From: Melaminivora sp034675505
Lineage (GTDB): Bacteria; Pseudomonadota; Gammaproteobacteria; Burkholderiales; Burkholderiaceae_C
DNA: 64,000 nucleotides
NCBI GenBank assembly: GCA_034675505.1
Contig: JAUCDD010000038.1
Coordinates: 1 to 64,000, forward strand
Reading direction: 5' to 3'
Part shown: positions 8,410 to 17,402 of the stretch, one piece after another
Position numbering within the stretch: the stretch's first letter is position 1
How the letters are laid out: the number at the start of each line of letters is the position of its first letter
Notes under the pieces: generated by a model
Told to the model about the DNA's origin: nothing
Databases searched by the model: none
Seen by the model: only the letters and a program-made list of their open reading frames with translations
Translations under genes and position numbers: made by a program

Positions 8410-8438
8410 ATTATATCGCGCCGCGCCTTTTGCCGGCA
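8410..8438 (-). promoter_or_regulatory. Predicted promoter for rpsO
   Basis: A perfect TATAAT (8415-8410 on the minus strand) stands out in a GC-rich gap, about 125 bases upstream of the rpsO start. The best -35 (TGCCGG near 8438-8433) is poor. The gap would leave room for an rpsO leader of the kind used in autoregulation. Only the -10 is well supported. Confidence 0.4.
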
Positions 8439-8517
8439 GCTGCAGGCTTCCCGGGTGGCAGGGCGCCATCCAGCCGCCATCATGCGGGCACGCCGTCCCG
8501 TTTCCACCTCCGCCGCC

Positions 8518-8763
8518 ATGACCACCACACTCCAACTGCTCCAGCGCACCGCCCTGTGCACCATGCTGGCCCTGGCCACAGCCAGCCTGGCGCTGCCGGC
8601 GCAGGCCGCCGGCAAATCGAGCGCCAGGAAATCCAAGGCCGCCAAGGTCAAGCCACAGCAAAACAACTCCCAGGAAAGTGCCGCCGAGCGCGACCGGCGC
8701 CTGTACCGCGAATGCCAGGGCCTGCCCAACGCCGGCGCCTGCCGGGGCTACACGCACCGCTGA
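8518..8763 (+). CDS. Small secreted or periplasmic protein of unknown function
   Basis: I do not recognise a named family. The 81-residue product starts MTTTLQLLQRTALCTMLAL and has a clear signal peptide ending near LALPAQAAG (about residue 30). The mature part is a short, very basic Lys/Ser/Ala stretch followed by a conserved-looking tail with two cysteines (LYRECQGLPNAGACRGYTHR), which could form one disulfide. It faces away from rpsO and lies upstream of tRNA-Arg. Codon use matches its neighbours and no partner gene is evident. Confidence 0.6.
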   Translation: MTTTLQLLQRTALCTMLALATASLALPAQAAGKSSARKSKAAKVKPQQNNSQESAAERDRRLYRECQGLPNAGACRGYTHR

Positions 8764-8877
8764 CGCCGGTTTTTTGCCAAACTTGCCCAGAAGGCCGAAA
8801 AAACCGCATTACAATACGCTTCGTTGCTGCACTGCAGACCGATACACGCAAGTGATCGATTCCGCCGGCAGCAATTT

Positions 8878-8909
8878 TTGAAAAGAGCACGAAATTATCG
8901 TGCTACAAT
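8878..8909 (+). promoter_or_regulatory. Predicted tRNA-Arg promoter
   Basis: An AT-rich island upstream of the tRNA contains TTGAAA (8878-8883) and an extended -10, TGCTACAAT (8901-8909). The spacing of 20 bases is long, so the extended -10 probably carries most of the activity. The -10 ends about 10 bases before the tRNA. The same CGTGCTACAAT string occurs upstream of tRNA-Gln inside ispE. Confidence 0.55.
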
Positions 8910-8919
8910 TCAAAGCTTC

Positions 8920-8996
8920 GCGGCTGTAGCTCAGCTGGATAGAGTACTTGGCTACGAACCAAGGGGTCGTGGGTTCGATTCCTGCCAGCCGCACCA
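8920..8996 (+). tRNA. tRNA-Arg (anticodon ACG)
   Basis: This is a 77-base cloverleaf with acceptor stem GCGGCTG/CAGCCGC, D-arm GCTCAGCTGGATAGAGT, anticodon loop CTACGAA (anticodon ACG, whose first base is normally deaminated to inosine), T-loop GGTTCGATTCC, and an encoded CCA end. It stands alone between its own promoter and a terminator hairpin. Confidence 0.97.
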
Positions 8997-9004
8997 AACG
9001 GTAA

Positions 9005-9035
9005 GCCCTAGAACAGCAATGTTCTAGGGCTTTTT
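9005..9035 (+). terminator. Intrinsic terminator after tRNA-Arg
   Basis: GCCCTAGAAC (9005-9014) pairs perfectly with GTTCTAGGGC (9021-9030) around a six-base loop, followed directly by TTTTT. This is a textbook intrinsic terminator nine bases after the tRNA CCA, so greB downstream must be transcribed separately. Confidence 0.9.
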
Positions 9036-9070
9036 CGTTGGCGCCAGCAAAAGCGCGGCACCATGCGCCC

Positions 9071-9646
9071 ATGAGCAAAGCCTTCACCCGCGAAGCCGAC
9101 GCGCCCGACGATGACGACGAAAGCCCCGCCCCGGCGCCGGCCCTGCCCGCAGGCGCCCGGAACTACATCACCCAGGAGGGCTACGCGCGCCTGCGCGGCG
9201 AGCTGCTGCAACTGATGGACGAGGAGCGCCCCAAGGTCGTGGACACCGTGCATTGGGCAGCGCGCAATGGCGACCGATCGGAGAACGGCGACTACCTGTA
9301 CGGCAAGAAACGCCTGCGCGAGATCGACCGGCGCATCCGCTTCCTCACCAAGCGCCTGGAGGTCGCCGAGGTGGTGGACCCTTCAGTGCACGAGGGCGGC
9401 AGCCAGGTGTTCTTCGGCGCCACCGTCACCTACGTGGATGACCAGGGCGACGAGCGCACGGTGACCATCCTGGGAATCGACGAGGTGGACAACAGCCTGC
9501 AGCAGATCAGCTGGGTCTCGCCGGTGGCGCGCGCGCTGCTGAAGAGCCGCGAGGGCGACGAGGTCTCGCTGATGACGCCAGCCGGCCCGCGCACGCTGGA
9601 GGTGCTGCAGGTACGCTACCCGCCGCGCAGCCGGCCGCACCGCTGA
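9071..9646 (+). CDS. greB: Transcription elongation factor GreB
   Basis: GreB enters the RNA polymerase secondary channel and stimulates cleavage of backtracked RNA. The 191-residue protein has an acidic, Pro/Ala-rich N-terminal extension of about 35 residues ahead of the coiled coil. It then shows the GreA/GreB core: YITQEGYARLRGELLQL, RNGDRSENGDYLYGKKRLREIDRRIRFL with the acidic tip, and the C-terminal FKBP-like domain (GIDEVDNSLQQISWVSPVARALL). GDYLYGKKRLREID favours GreB over GreA. ATG 9071 is chosen because the upstream start adds only non-conserved residues. It converges with spoT. Confidence 0.95.
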   Translation: MSKAFTREADAPDDDDESPAPAPALPAGARNYITQEGYARLRGELLQLMDEERPKVVDTVHWAARNGDRSENGDYLYGKKRLREIDRRIRFLTKRLEVAEVVDPSVHEGGSQVFFGATVTYVDDQGDERTVTILGIDEVDNSLQQISWVSPVARALLKSREGDEVSLMTPAGPRTLEVLQVRYPPRSRPHR

Positions 9647-9656
9647 GGCGGCGCGC

Positions 9657-11927
<2,271 letters not shown>

Positions 11928-11984
11928 AGCCCGTCAACTATAGCGCTGCGGCCAGTACAGTGGATGTGAACGGGCGGCAGGCGG

Positions 11985-12019
11985 CCCAAAAGCAAAAGCA
12001 CCGGCCAGCGGTGCTTTTG
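11985..12019 (-). terminator. Hairpin between rpoZ and spoT
   Basis: CAAAAGCACCG (12019-12009 on the minus strand) pairs perfectly with CGGTGCTTTTG (12003-11993) around a five-base loop and is followed by CTTTTGG. It sits about 35 bases after the rpoZ stop and 58 bases before the spoT start. The imperfect U-tract suggests partial termination that lets some transcription pass into spoT. Confidence 0.7.
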
Positions 12020-12052
12020 TTCATGGACGGGGCGGAAAGCCCGCTGGCGCTC

Positions 12053-12256
12053 TCAGCCGGGAACCTTCTTCAGCATCTCCAGGCCCACCTTGGCGGCGGC
12101 GATCTCGCGCAGCGCCGTCACGGCAGGCTTGTTGCGGCTTTCGATGCGCGGCGTATGTCCCTGGCTGAGCATGCGGGCGCGGTAGGTGGCAGCCAGCACC
12201 AGCTGGAAACGGTTGGGAATCTGCTCCAGGCAGTCTTCCACGGTAATGCGGGCCAT
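12053..12256 (-). CDS. rpoZ: RNA polymerase omega subunit
   Basis: Omega helps assemble RNA polymerase by chaperoning beta', and in many bacteria forms part of a ppGpp site. The 67-residue product MARITVEDCLEQIPNRFQLV is standard, with the conserved RFQLVLAATYRARML and the NKPAVTALREIAAAKVG helix. The ATG is preceded by AGAGAAACC. It lies between gmk and spoT, an old stringent-response-linked cluster. Confidence 0.97.
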   Translation of the reverse strand: MARITVEDCLEQIPNRFQLVLAATYRARMLSQGHTPRIESRNKPAVTALREIAAAKVGLEMLKKVPG

Positions 12257-12279
12257 GGTTTCTCTCCAGGGGATGGATG

Positions 12280-12906
12280 TCAGTTTGAGGGGAGATTGAG
12301 CGAGGCGAAGGTGTCGGCCCGGGCGCGGCGTTGGGCAACGTACTTGAGCCGCTGGGCGTGGACGATGGTTTTCAGGTCGAAAAGCGCCCGCTCGAAAACT
12401 TCGTTGATTATAACGAAGTCGAATTTGCCAACCTGCCGCATCTCCTGCGCGGCATTCACCAGGCGCATCTCGATCACTTCGCTGGAATCCTCGCCCCGGC
12501 GCTCCAGGCGCGAGCGCAGCTCTTCCCAGCTGGGCGGCAGGATGAACACCAGGACGGCGTCGGCGAAGGCCTGCTTGATCTGCAGCGCGCCCTGCCAGTC
12601 GATCTCCAGCACCACGTCGGCGCCCTGGGCGATGCGCTCCTCGATGGCGCGCCGCGAGGTGCCGTAGCGGCGCCCGTGCACATGGGCCCACTCGACGAAG
12701 CCATTGGCCGCGACCATGGCGTCGAACTCGGGGTCGGAGGCGAAGAAGTACTCGCGGCCGTGCTTTTCCTGTCCGCGCGGTGCGCGCGTGGTGTGCGAGA
12801 CCGAGGGCTGCACGTGCGAGTCCACCTCCATCAAGGCCTTGACGAGGCTGGATTTGCCCGCCCCGCTGGGGGCCGAGACTACGAATAGATTGCCGGGATA
12901 GTCCAT
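12280..12906 (-). CDS. gmk: Guanylate kinase
   Basis: Gmk phosphorylates GMP to GDP in purine nucleotide synthesis and salvage. The 208-residue protein has the P-loop SAPSGAGKSSLV near residue 11, the GMP-binding SHTTRAPRGQEKHGREYFF near 37-55, and the VVLEIDWQGALQIK core near 98. It is the first gene of gmk-rpoZ-spoT, 33 bases after yicC on the same strand. Its guanine-nucleotide role fits its neighbours omega and SpoT. Confidence 0.98.
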   Translation of the reverse strand: MDYPGNLFVVSAPSGAGKSSLVKALMEVDSHVQPSVSHTTRAPRGQEKHGREYFFASDPEFDAMVAANGFVEWAHVHGRRYGTSRRAIEERIAQGADVVLEIDWQGALQIKQAFADAVLVFILPPSWEELRSRLERRGEDSSEVIEMRLVNAAQEMRQVGKFDFVIINEVFERALFDLKTIVHAQRLKYVAQRRARADTFASLNLPSN

Positions 12907-12939
12907 AACTGGTGCCGGGGTGGCGCTATCAAATTAGGA

Positions 12940-13848
12940 TTATTCGATGTTTTGGACCTGCTCGCGCATCTGCTCGATCAGCACCTTCATCTCCACGCCT
13001 ATGCGCGTCAGCTCCATGGTTGCGGACTTGGAGCCCAGCGTATTGGCCTCGCGGTGCAGCTCCTGGATCAGGAAGTCCAGCCGCTTGCCGACCTCGCCGC
13101 CCTTGTCCAGCAGGCGGCCGATCTCCTCCACGTGCGCCACCAGCCGGGTCAGCTCTTCGGCGACGTCGATGCGGATGGCAAAGGCCGTGGCCTCGGTCAG
13201 CGCGCGCTCCTGGGCGGCCTCGGGGATGGCGGCGCCCTCAGCCAGCTGCAGGGCTTCGCGCCAGCGCTCCAGGAACCGCTGGCGCTGCTGCACGGCCAGC
13301 GCCGGGACCAGCGGGCCGGCCTGGGCGGCCAGCGAGCGCAGGCCCTCCAGGCGCTCGCGCAGCGTGGCCACCAGGCGCTCGCCCTCGCGTGCGCGCGCCG
13401 CCTGCAGCCCGGCCAGCGCCTGCTGCGCCAGCGCTGCCAGCTGCGCGCCGAAGTCGTGCTGCGGCGCAACCGCCCCGGCGGACAGGCGCAGCGCATCGGC
13501 CACCGACAGGGGCGCCGCCAGCGGCAGGTGCGCGCGCACCGCCTCCTGCACGGCCGCCAGGTGCTGCAGCAGGTGCGGCGCCGGCTGCGCCAGGCCTGCG
13601 GCGTCGCCGCTGTCGATGAACGCGCGCAGCTCGACCTTGCCGCGCTTCAGCCCGGCCGTCAGCAGGGCGCGCAGCGCCGGTTCGTGGGCGCGCAACTCGT
13701 CGGACAGGCGCAGCGTCAGGTCCAGGAAGCGGCTGTTGACCGAGCGCAGCTCCAGGCCCAGCCGGCGGCTGCTGCCCGGGGCTGCGCCAGCGCCGCGCGC
13801 GGCCTCGCCCTGGGCGCTGGCGTAACCGGTCATGCTGTAGACTGCCAT
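12940..13848 (-). CDS. YicC family endoribonuclease
   Basis: YicC proteins are conserved, often beside gmk; E. coli YicC has been reported to act as an endoribonuclease. This 302-residue protein has the N-terminal family block MAVYSMTGYASAQGE and RRLGLELRSVNSRFLDL near residue 30. The C-terminal DUF1732 part includes LDFLIQELHREANTLGSKSA near residue 265 and ends VLIEQMREQVQNIE. The middle is Ala/Arg-rich and more variable. It is divergent from the kinase gene, with about 90 bases between them that would hold both promoters. Confidence 0.93.
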   Translation of the reverse strand: MAVYSMTGYASAQGEAARGAGAAPGSSRRLGLELRSVNSRFLDLTLRLSDELRAHEPALRALLTAGLKRGKVELRAFIDSGDAAGLAQPAPHLLQHLAAVQEAVRAHLPLAAPLSVADALRLSAGAVAPQHDFGAQLAALAQQALAGLQAARAREGERLVATLRERLEGLRSLAAQAGPLVPALAVQQRQRFLERWREALQLAEGAAIPEAAQERALTEATAFAIRIDVAEELTRLVAHVEEIGRLLDKGGEVGKRLDFLIQELHREANTLGSKSATMELTRIGVEMKVLIEQMREQVQNIE

Positions 13849-13937
13849 GGGAATATTCGGTAATGGGTGACGTTGCTCGTGAGCCCGCGATTATCGGGGT
13901 TTTGCGCCACCGCCCGCACGCCATCCGCCTCGTCCCC

Positions 13938-14954
13938 ATGTCCAAAGTCAAACCAGCTCCCCTGCCCGCCGGCACCCAGATCGGAGGCTACCGCGTGGTG
14001 CGCCGGCTGGCCTCGGGCGGCTTCGGCGTCGTCTACCTGGCGCTCGACCGCGAAGGCCAGCAGGTGGCCATCAAGGAATACATCCCCGCGTCCCTGGCCA
14101 CGCGCGAGCCGGGCGAGCTGCTGCCCCGGGTGCCGCCGGAAAAGCTTTCCCTGTACCGGCTGGGCCTCAAGAGCTTCTTCGAGGAAGGGCGCTCGCTGGC
14201 GCAGATCTCGCACGCCTCGGTGGTCAGCGTGCTGAATTTCTTCCGTGAAAACGAGACCGTCTACATGGTGATGAACTACCTGGAGGGCGCGACCCTGCAG
14301 GACTTCATCATCACCGCGCGCGACCTGAAGGCGCAGAAGGTGTTTCGCGAGTCCACCATCCGCTCGCTGTTCGACGAGGTGCTGCGCGGCCTGCGCATCG
14401 TGCACCAGCACAAGATGCTGCACCTGGACATCAAGCCGGCCAACATCTTCATCACCGACGACAACAGGGCGCTGATGATCGATTTCGGCGCAGCGCGCGA
14501 GGTGCTGTCCAAGGAAGGCAACTTCATCCGCCCCATGTACACCCCTGGCTTTGCCGCGCCCGAGATGTACCGGCGCGATGCGCAGATGGGCCCGTGGACG
14601 GACATCTACGCCATCGGGGCGTGCATCTACGCCTGCATGCAGGGCTTCCCGCCCGCCGAGGCGCCGCAGCGCCAGGACAAGGACCGCCTGACCACGGCGC
14701 TGGCCAAGCTGCGCGGCATCTACTCGGACAACCTGATCGAGGTGGTCGAATGGTGCATGGCGCTGGACCCGCTGTCGCGGCCGCAGTCGGTGTTCGCACT
14801 GCAAAAGGAACTGTCGCGCGAGGGCGAGCGCCGCTACACCAAGCTCAGCATGGGCGAGAAGGTGCGCCTGCAGCTGGACACCCTGGTGGCTGACACGAAG
14901 AAGAGCCTCAACAAGGGCGGCGAGGCCGCCGGCGCCGCCACCCGACCCAAATGA
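13938..14954 (+). CDS. Serine/threonine protein kinase (non-RD type)
   Basis: This is a 338-residue, apparently cytosolic Hanks-type kinase without a predicted membrane helix. It shows the glycine-rich loop (LASGGFGVVYLA near 27-38), the ATP lysine (QQVAIKEYIP), the catalytic loop HLDIKPANIFITDD, the metal-binding MIDFGAARE, and GFAAPEMY. In the catalytic loop the usual HRD arginine is leucine, so activation-loop control should differ from RD kinases. The last 60 residues are a basic tail. ATG 13938 is preferred over an upstream in-frame start without family similarity. It overlaps the phosphatase gene by 4 bases, so the two are made together. Confidence 0.92.
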   Translation: MSKVKPAPLPAGTQIGGYRVVRRLASGGFGVVYLALDREGQQVAIKEYIPASLATREPGELLPRVPPEKLSLYRLGLKSFFEEGRSLAQISHASVVSVLNFFRENETVYMVMNYLEGATLQDFIITARDLKAQKVFRESTIRSLFDEVLRGLRIVHQHKMLHLDIKPANIFITDDNRALMIDFGAAREVLSKEGNFIRPMYTPGFAAPEMYRRDAQMGPWTDIYAIGACIYACMQGFPPAEAPQRQDKDRLTTALAKLRGIYSDNLIEVVEWCMALDPLSRPQSVFALQKELSREGERRYTKLSMGEKVRLQLDTLVADTKKSLNKGGEAAGAATRPK

Positions 14955-15871
14955 AGTTCTCCATCTTCCAGATCAGCCGGCGGGGCGGGCGCGAGAAAAA
15001 CGAAGACCGCATGGGGTATTGCTACACCCGCGAGGCCTGCCTGTTCGTGCTGGCCGACGGCATGGGCGGGCACCCGCAGGGCGAGCTGGCGGCGCAGATC
15101 GCCATCCAGACGGTCTCCGCGCTGTTCCAGCGCCAGGCCCGGCCGGCGCTGGCCGACGTGCCGCAATTCCTGTCCTCGGCCCTGCTGGCCGCGCACCAGC
15201 AGATCCTGCGCCACGGCACCCAGCACGGCATGCTCGACTCGCCGCGCACCACCCTGGTGGCAGCAGTGGTGCAGCACGGCCATGCCCACTGGATCCACTG
15301 CGGCGACTCGCGCGCCTACCTGGTGCGCGGCGGCGAGGTGCTGGTGCGCACGCGCGACCACTCCTATGCCGAGCTGCGCAGCGCCGCCATCGCCGGGCTG
15401 GAGCGGGTCAACCGCAACGTGCTGTTCACCTGCCTGGGCTCGCCCACCAAGCCGCTGTTCGACACCTCGGCGCCGCTGCTGCTGGAGCAGGGCGACCGGC
15501 TGCTCTTGTGCTCGGACGGGCTGTGGGGCACGCTGGACGACGCCGCCATCGCCCGGCCGCTGGCGCGCCTGCCGGTGTCGCAGGCCGTGCCCGAGCTGGT
15601 CGAGGAGGCGCTGCGCCGCGCCGGCCAGGCCAGCGACAACGTCACCGCCGTCGCCATGGAGTGGGAGACGCCCGATGTGTTCGAAGCCACGCAAGGCATT
15701 TCCACCGAGGGTTTCGGGGAAGACGCATTCGCCTCGACCATCCAGTACGAGCCGCTGGACGGCCTGGCGGACGACCTCGACGACCTCGATGACCTGGACG
15801 ACGAAGCCATAGAGCGCTCGATCGCCGAGATCAACGAGGCCATCCGCCGCTCGGCCGCGAAGCGGTTGTGA
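14951..15871 (+). CDS. PP2C-family serine/threonine phosphatase
   Basis: This metal-dependent phosphatase is probably the antagonist of the kinase encoded just upstream, to which it is coupled by an ATGA overlap. The 306-residue protein has the PP2C motifs in order: REKNEDRMGY near 15, FVLADGMGGHPQGELAAQ near 33, IHCGDSRAYLVRGG near 115, LLLCSDGLWGTLDD near 180, and the metal-binding SDNVTAVAM near 230. The last 60 residues form an acidic tail with repeated Asp-Asp-Leu units (LADDLDDLDDLDDEA), outside the catalytic domain and of unknown use. Confidence 0.93.
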   Translation: MKFSIFQISRRGGREKNEDRMGYCYTREACLFVLADGMGGHPQGELAAQIAIQTVSALFQRQARPALADVPQFLSSALLAAHQQILRHGTQHGMLDSPRTTLVAAVVQHGHAHWIHCGDSRAYLVRGGEVLVRTRDHSYAELRSAAIAGLERVNRNVLFTCLGSPTKPLFDTSAPLLLEQGDRLLLCSDGLWGTLDDAAIARPLARLPVSQAVPELVEEALRRAGQASDNVTAVAMEWETPDVFEATQGISTEGFGEDAFASTIQYEPLDGLADDLDDLDDLDDEAIERSIAEINEAIRRSAAKRL

Positions 15872-15925
15872 GCCCTGCGGTGGAGCGCCGCGCGCTGCCT
15901 GCGGGCCTGAATTCAGGAGACCCCC

Positions 15926-16654
15926 ATGACGTTTGAACGCAGCGGCCAGCGCGCCGCAGACCAGCTGCGCCCGGTACGCCTCACGCGCGGCTACACCATG
16001 CACGCCGAGGGCTCGGTGCTGGTCGAATTCGGCCACACGCGCGTGCTGTGCACGGCGTCCGTCGAGGACAAGGTGCCGCCGCACCGCCGGGGCACGGGCA
16101 GCGGCTGGGTCACGGCCGAATACGGCATGCTGCCGCGCGCCACGCACACGCGCAGCGACCGCGAGGCGGCGCGCGGCAAGCAAAGCGGGCGCACGCAGGA
16201 GATCCAGCGGCTGATCGGGCGCAGCCTGCGCGCGGTGTTCGACCTGCAGGCGCTGGGCGAGCGCACCATCCACCTGGATTGCGACGTGCTGCAGGCCGAC
16301 GGCGGCACGCGCACCGCCGCCATCACCGGCGCCTGGGTGGCGGCGCACGACGCCGTGGCCACCCTGCTGGCCGCCGGCCGCCTGGCCGCCTCGCCCCTGA
16401 CCGGCGCCGTGGCGGCGGTGTCGGTAGGGCTGCTGGGCGGCGTGCCGCTGCTGGACCTGCAATACACCGAGGATGCGGCCTGCGACACCGACATGAACGT
16501 GGTGATGACCGGCGCCGGCCAGTACGTGGAGCTGCAGGGCACGGCCGAGGGCGCCACGTTCTCGCGCCGCGAGCTCGACGCGCTGCTGGCGCTGGCCGAC
16601 AAGGGCATCACCGAGCTGCTCGCATTGCAGCAACAGGCACTATCAAAAACATAG
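15926..16654 (+). CDS. rph: Ribonuclease PH
   Basis: RNase PH trims tRNA 3' ends by phosphorolysis. The 242-residue protein is full length with GYTMHAEGSVLVEFGHTRVLCTA near 20-45, RRGTGSGWVTAEYGMLPRATHTR near 55, and GRTQEIQRLIGRSLRA near 88. Its extreme C-terminus (ALSKT) and TAG stop lie inside the dispersed repeat at 16640-16700, so the repeat has replaced the original gene end. It is followed by rdgB, a conserved pair. Confidence 0.97.
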   Translation: MTFERSGQRAADQLRPVRLTRGYTMHAEGSVLVEFGHTRVLCTASVEDKVPPHRRGTGSGWVTAEYGMLPRATHTRSDREAARGKQSGRTQEIQRLIGRSLRAVFDLQALGERTIHLDCDVLQADGGTRTAAITGAWVAAHDAVATLLAAGRLAASPLTGAVAAVSVGLLGGVPLLDLQYTEDAACDTDMNVVMTGAGQYVELQGTAEGATFSRRELDALLALADKGITELLALQQQALSKT

Positions 16655-16700
16655 CTAGAGGCCGGCCATCCACGCCGGCAAGTGGCACTTTTCACTCAAA
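16640..16700 (+). repeat. Dispersed ATAGCT/CGCCGGC repeat, copy at rph-rdgB
   Basis: This copy reads CTATCAAAAACATAGCTAGA, then GGCC, then a spacer, CGCCGGCAAGTGG and CTTTTCACTCAAAA. The first part overlaps the last rph codons and stop. Related copies are at about 25158-25337 (two), 35238-35297, 38533-38588, 42568-42626, 47115-47180 and 60243-60298, with weaker traces at 3671-3702 and 5478-5525. Confidence 0.7.
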
Positions 16701-16709
16701 AACCCCTCC

Positions 16710-17309
16710 ATGCAGCTGGTTCTGGCCTCCAACAACCCCGGCAAGCTCGCCGAACTCCAGCAGCTGTTCGCGCCCCTGGGCGTGCAGCTGATCGCCCAGG
16801 GTGCGCTGGGCGTGGGCGAGGCGCAAGAGCCTTACCAGACCTTCGTCGAGAACGCGCTGGCCAAGGCCCGCTTTGCCGCCGCCCACACCGGGCTGCCGGC
16901 CTTGGCCGATGACGCCGGCCTGTGCGTGCACGCCTTCGGCGGCCTGCCCGGCGTCCAAACCGCCCACTACGCCACGCAGTTCGGCTATGCCCGGGGCGAC
17001 GCCAACAACGTGCGCGCGCTGCTGGAGCAGCTGCAGGGCGTGGACGAGCGGCGCGCGGCCATGGTCAGCACGCTGGTGGCCGTGCGCAACCCGGCCGACC
17101 CGGAGCCGCTGATCGCCGTGGGCCGGGTGGCGGGCGAGATTGCGCGTGCGCCGCGCGGCGATGGCGGCTTCGGCTTCGATCCGGTCATGGTGCTGCCCGA
17201 GCTGGGCCGCACGTTCGCGCAGCTGCCGCCCGAGCAAAAGAACGCCCTGAGCCACCGCGGCCGCGCCGCGCAGCAAATGCTGGGGCTGATGCGCGAGCGC
17301 TGGCTGTGA
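16710..17309 (+). CDS. rdgB: Non-canonical purine NTP pyrophosphatase (RdgB/HAM1)
   Basis: RdgB hydrolyses dITP, ITP and XTP and so keeps deaminated purines out of DNA. The 199-residue protein starts with the family motif MQLVLASNNPGKLAELQQL, has FVENALAKARFAAAHTGLPALADDAGLCVHAFGG near 48-82, and DGGFGFDPVMVLPELGRTFAQL near 150. It sits between rph and hemW on the same strand, separated from rph only by the dispersed repeat. Confidence 0.97.
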   Translation: MQLVLASNNPGKLAELQQLFAPLGVQLIAQGALGVGEAQEPYQTFVENALAKARFAAAHTGLPALADDAGLCVHAFGGLPGVQTAHYATQFGYARGDANNVRALLEQLQGVDERRAAMVSTLVAVRNPADPEPLIAVGRVAGEIARAPRGDGGFGFDPVMVLPELGRTFAQLPPEQKNALSHRGRAAQQMLGLMRERWL

Positions 17310-17402
17310 CTGCCGGCAAACTGAGCCCCGCGCCAGCGCCCGCCCACGGCCCGAAGGCAAAGAAAGCGCCCCATCGCGCCCCCTGTTCCCCGCCCCGCTA
17401 GC

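Noticed and set aside
13863..13937. An earlier start for the Ser/Thr kinase
   Set aside because: The extra 25 residues have no similarity to kinases and would overlap the yicC promoter region.
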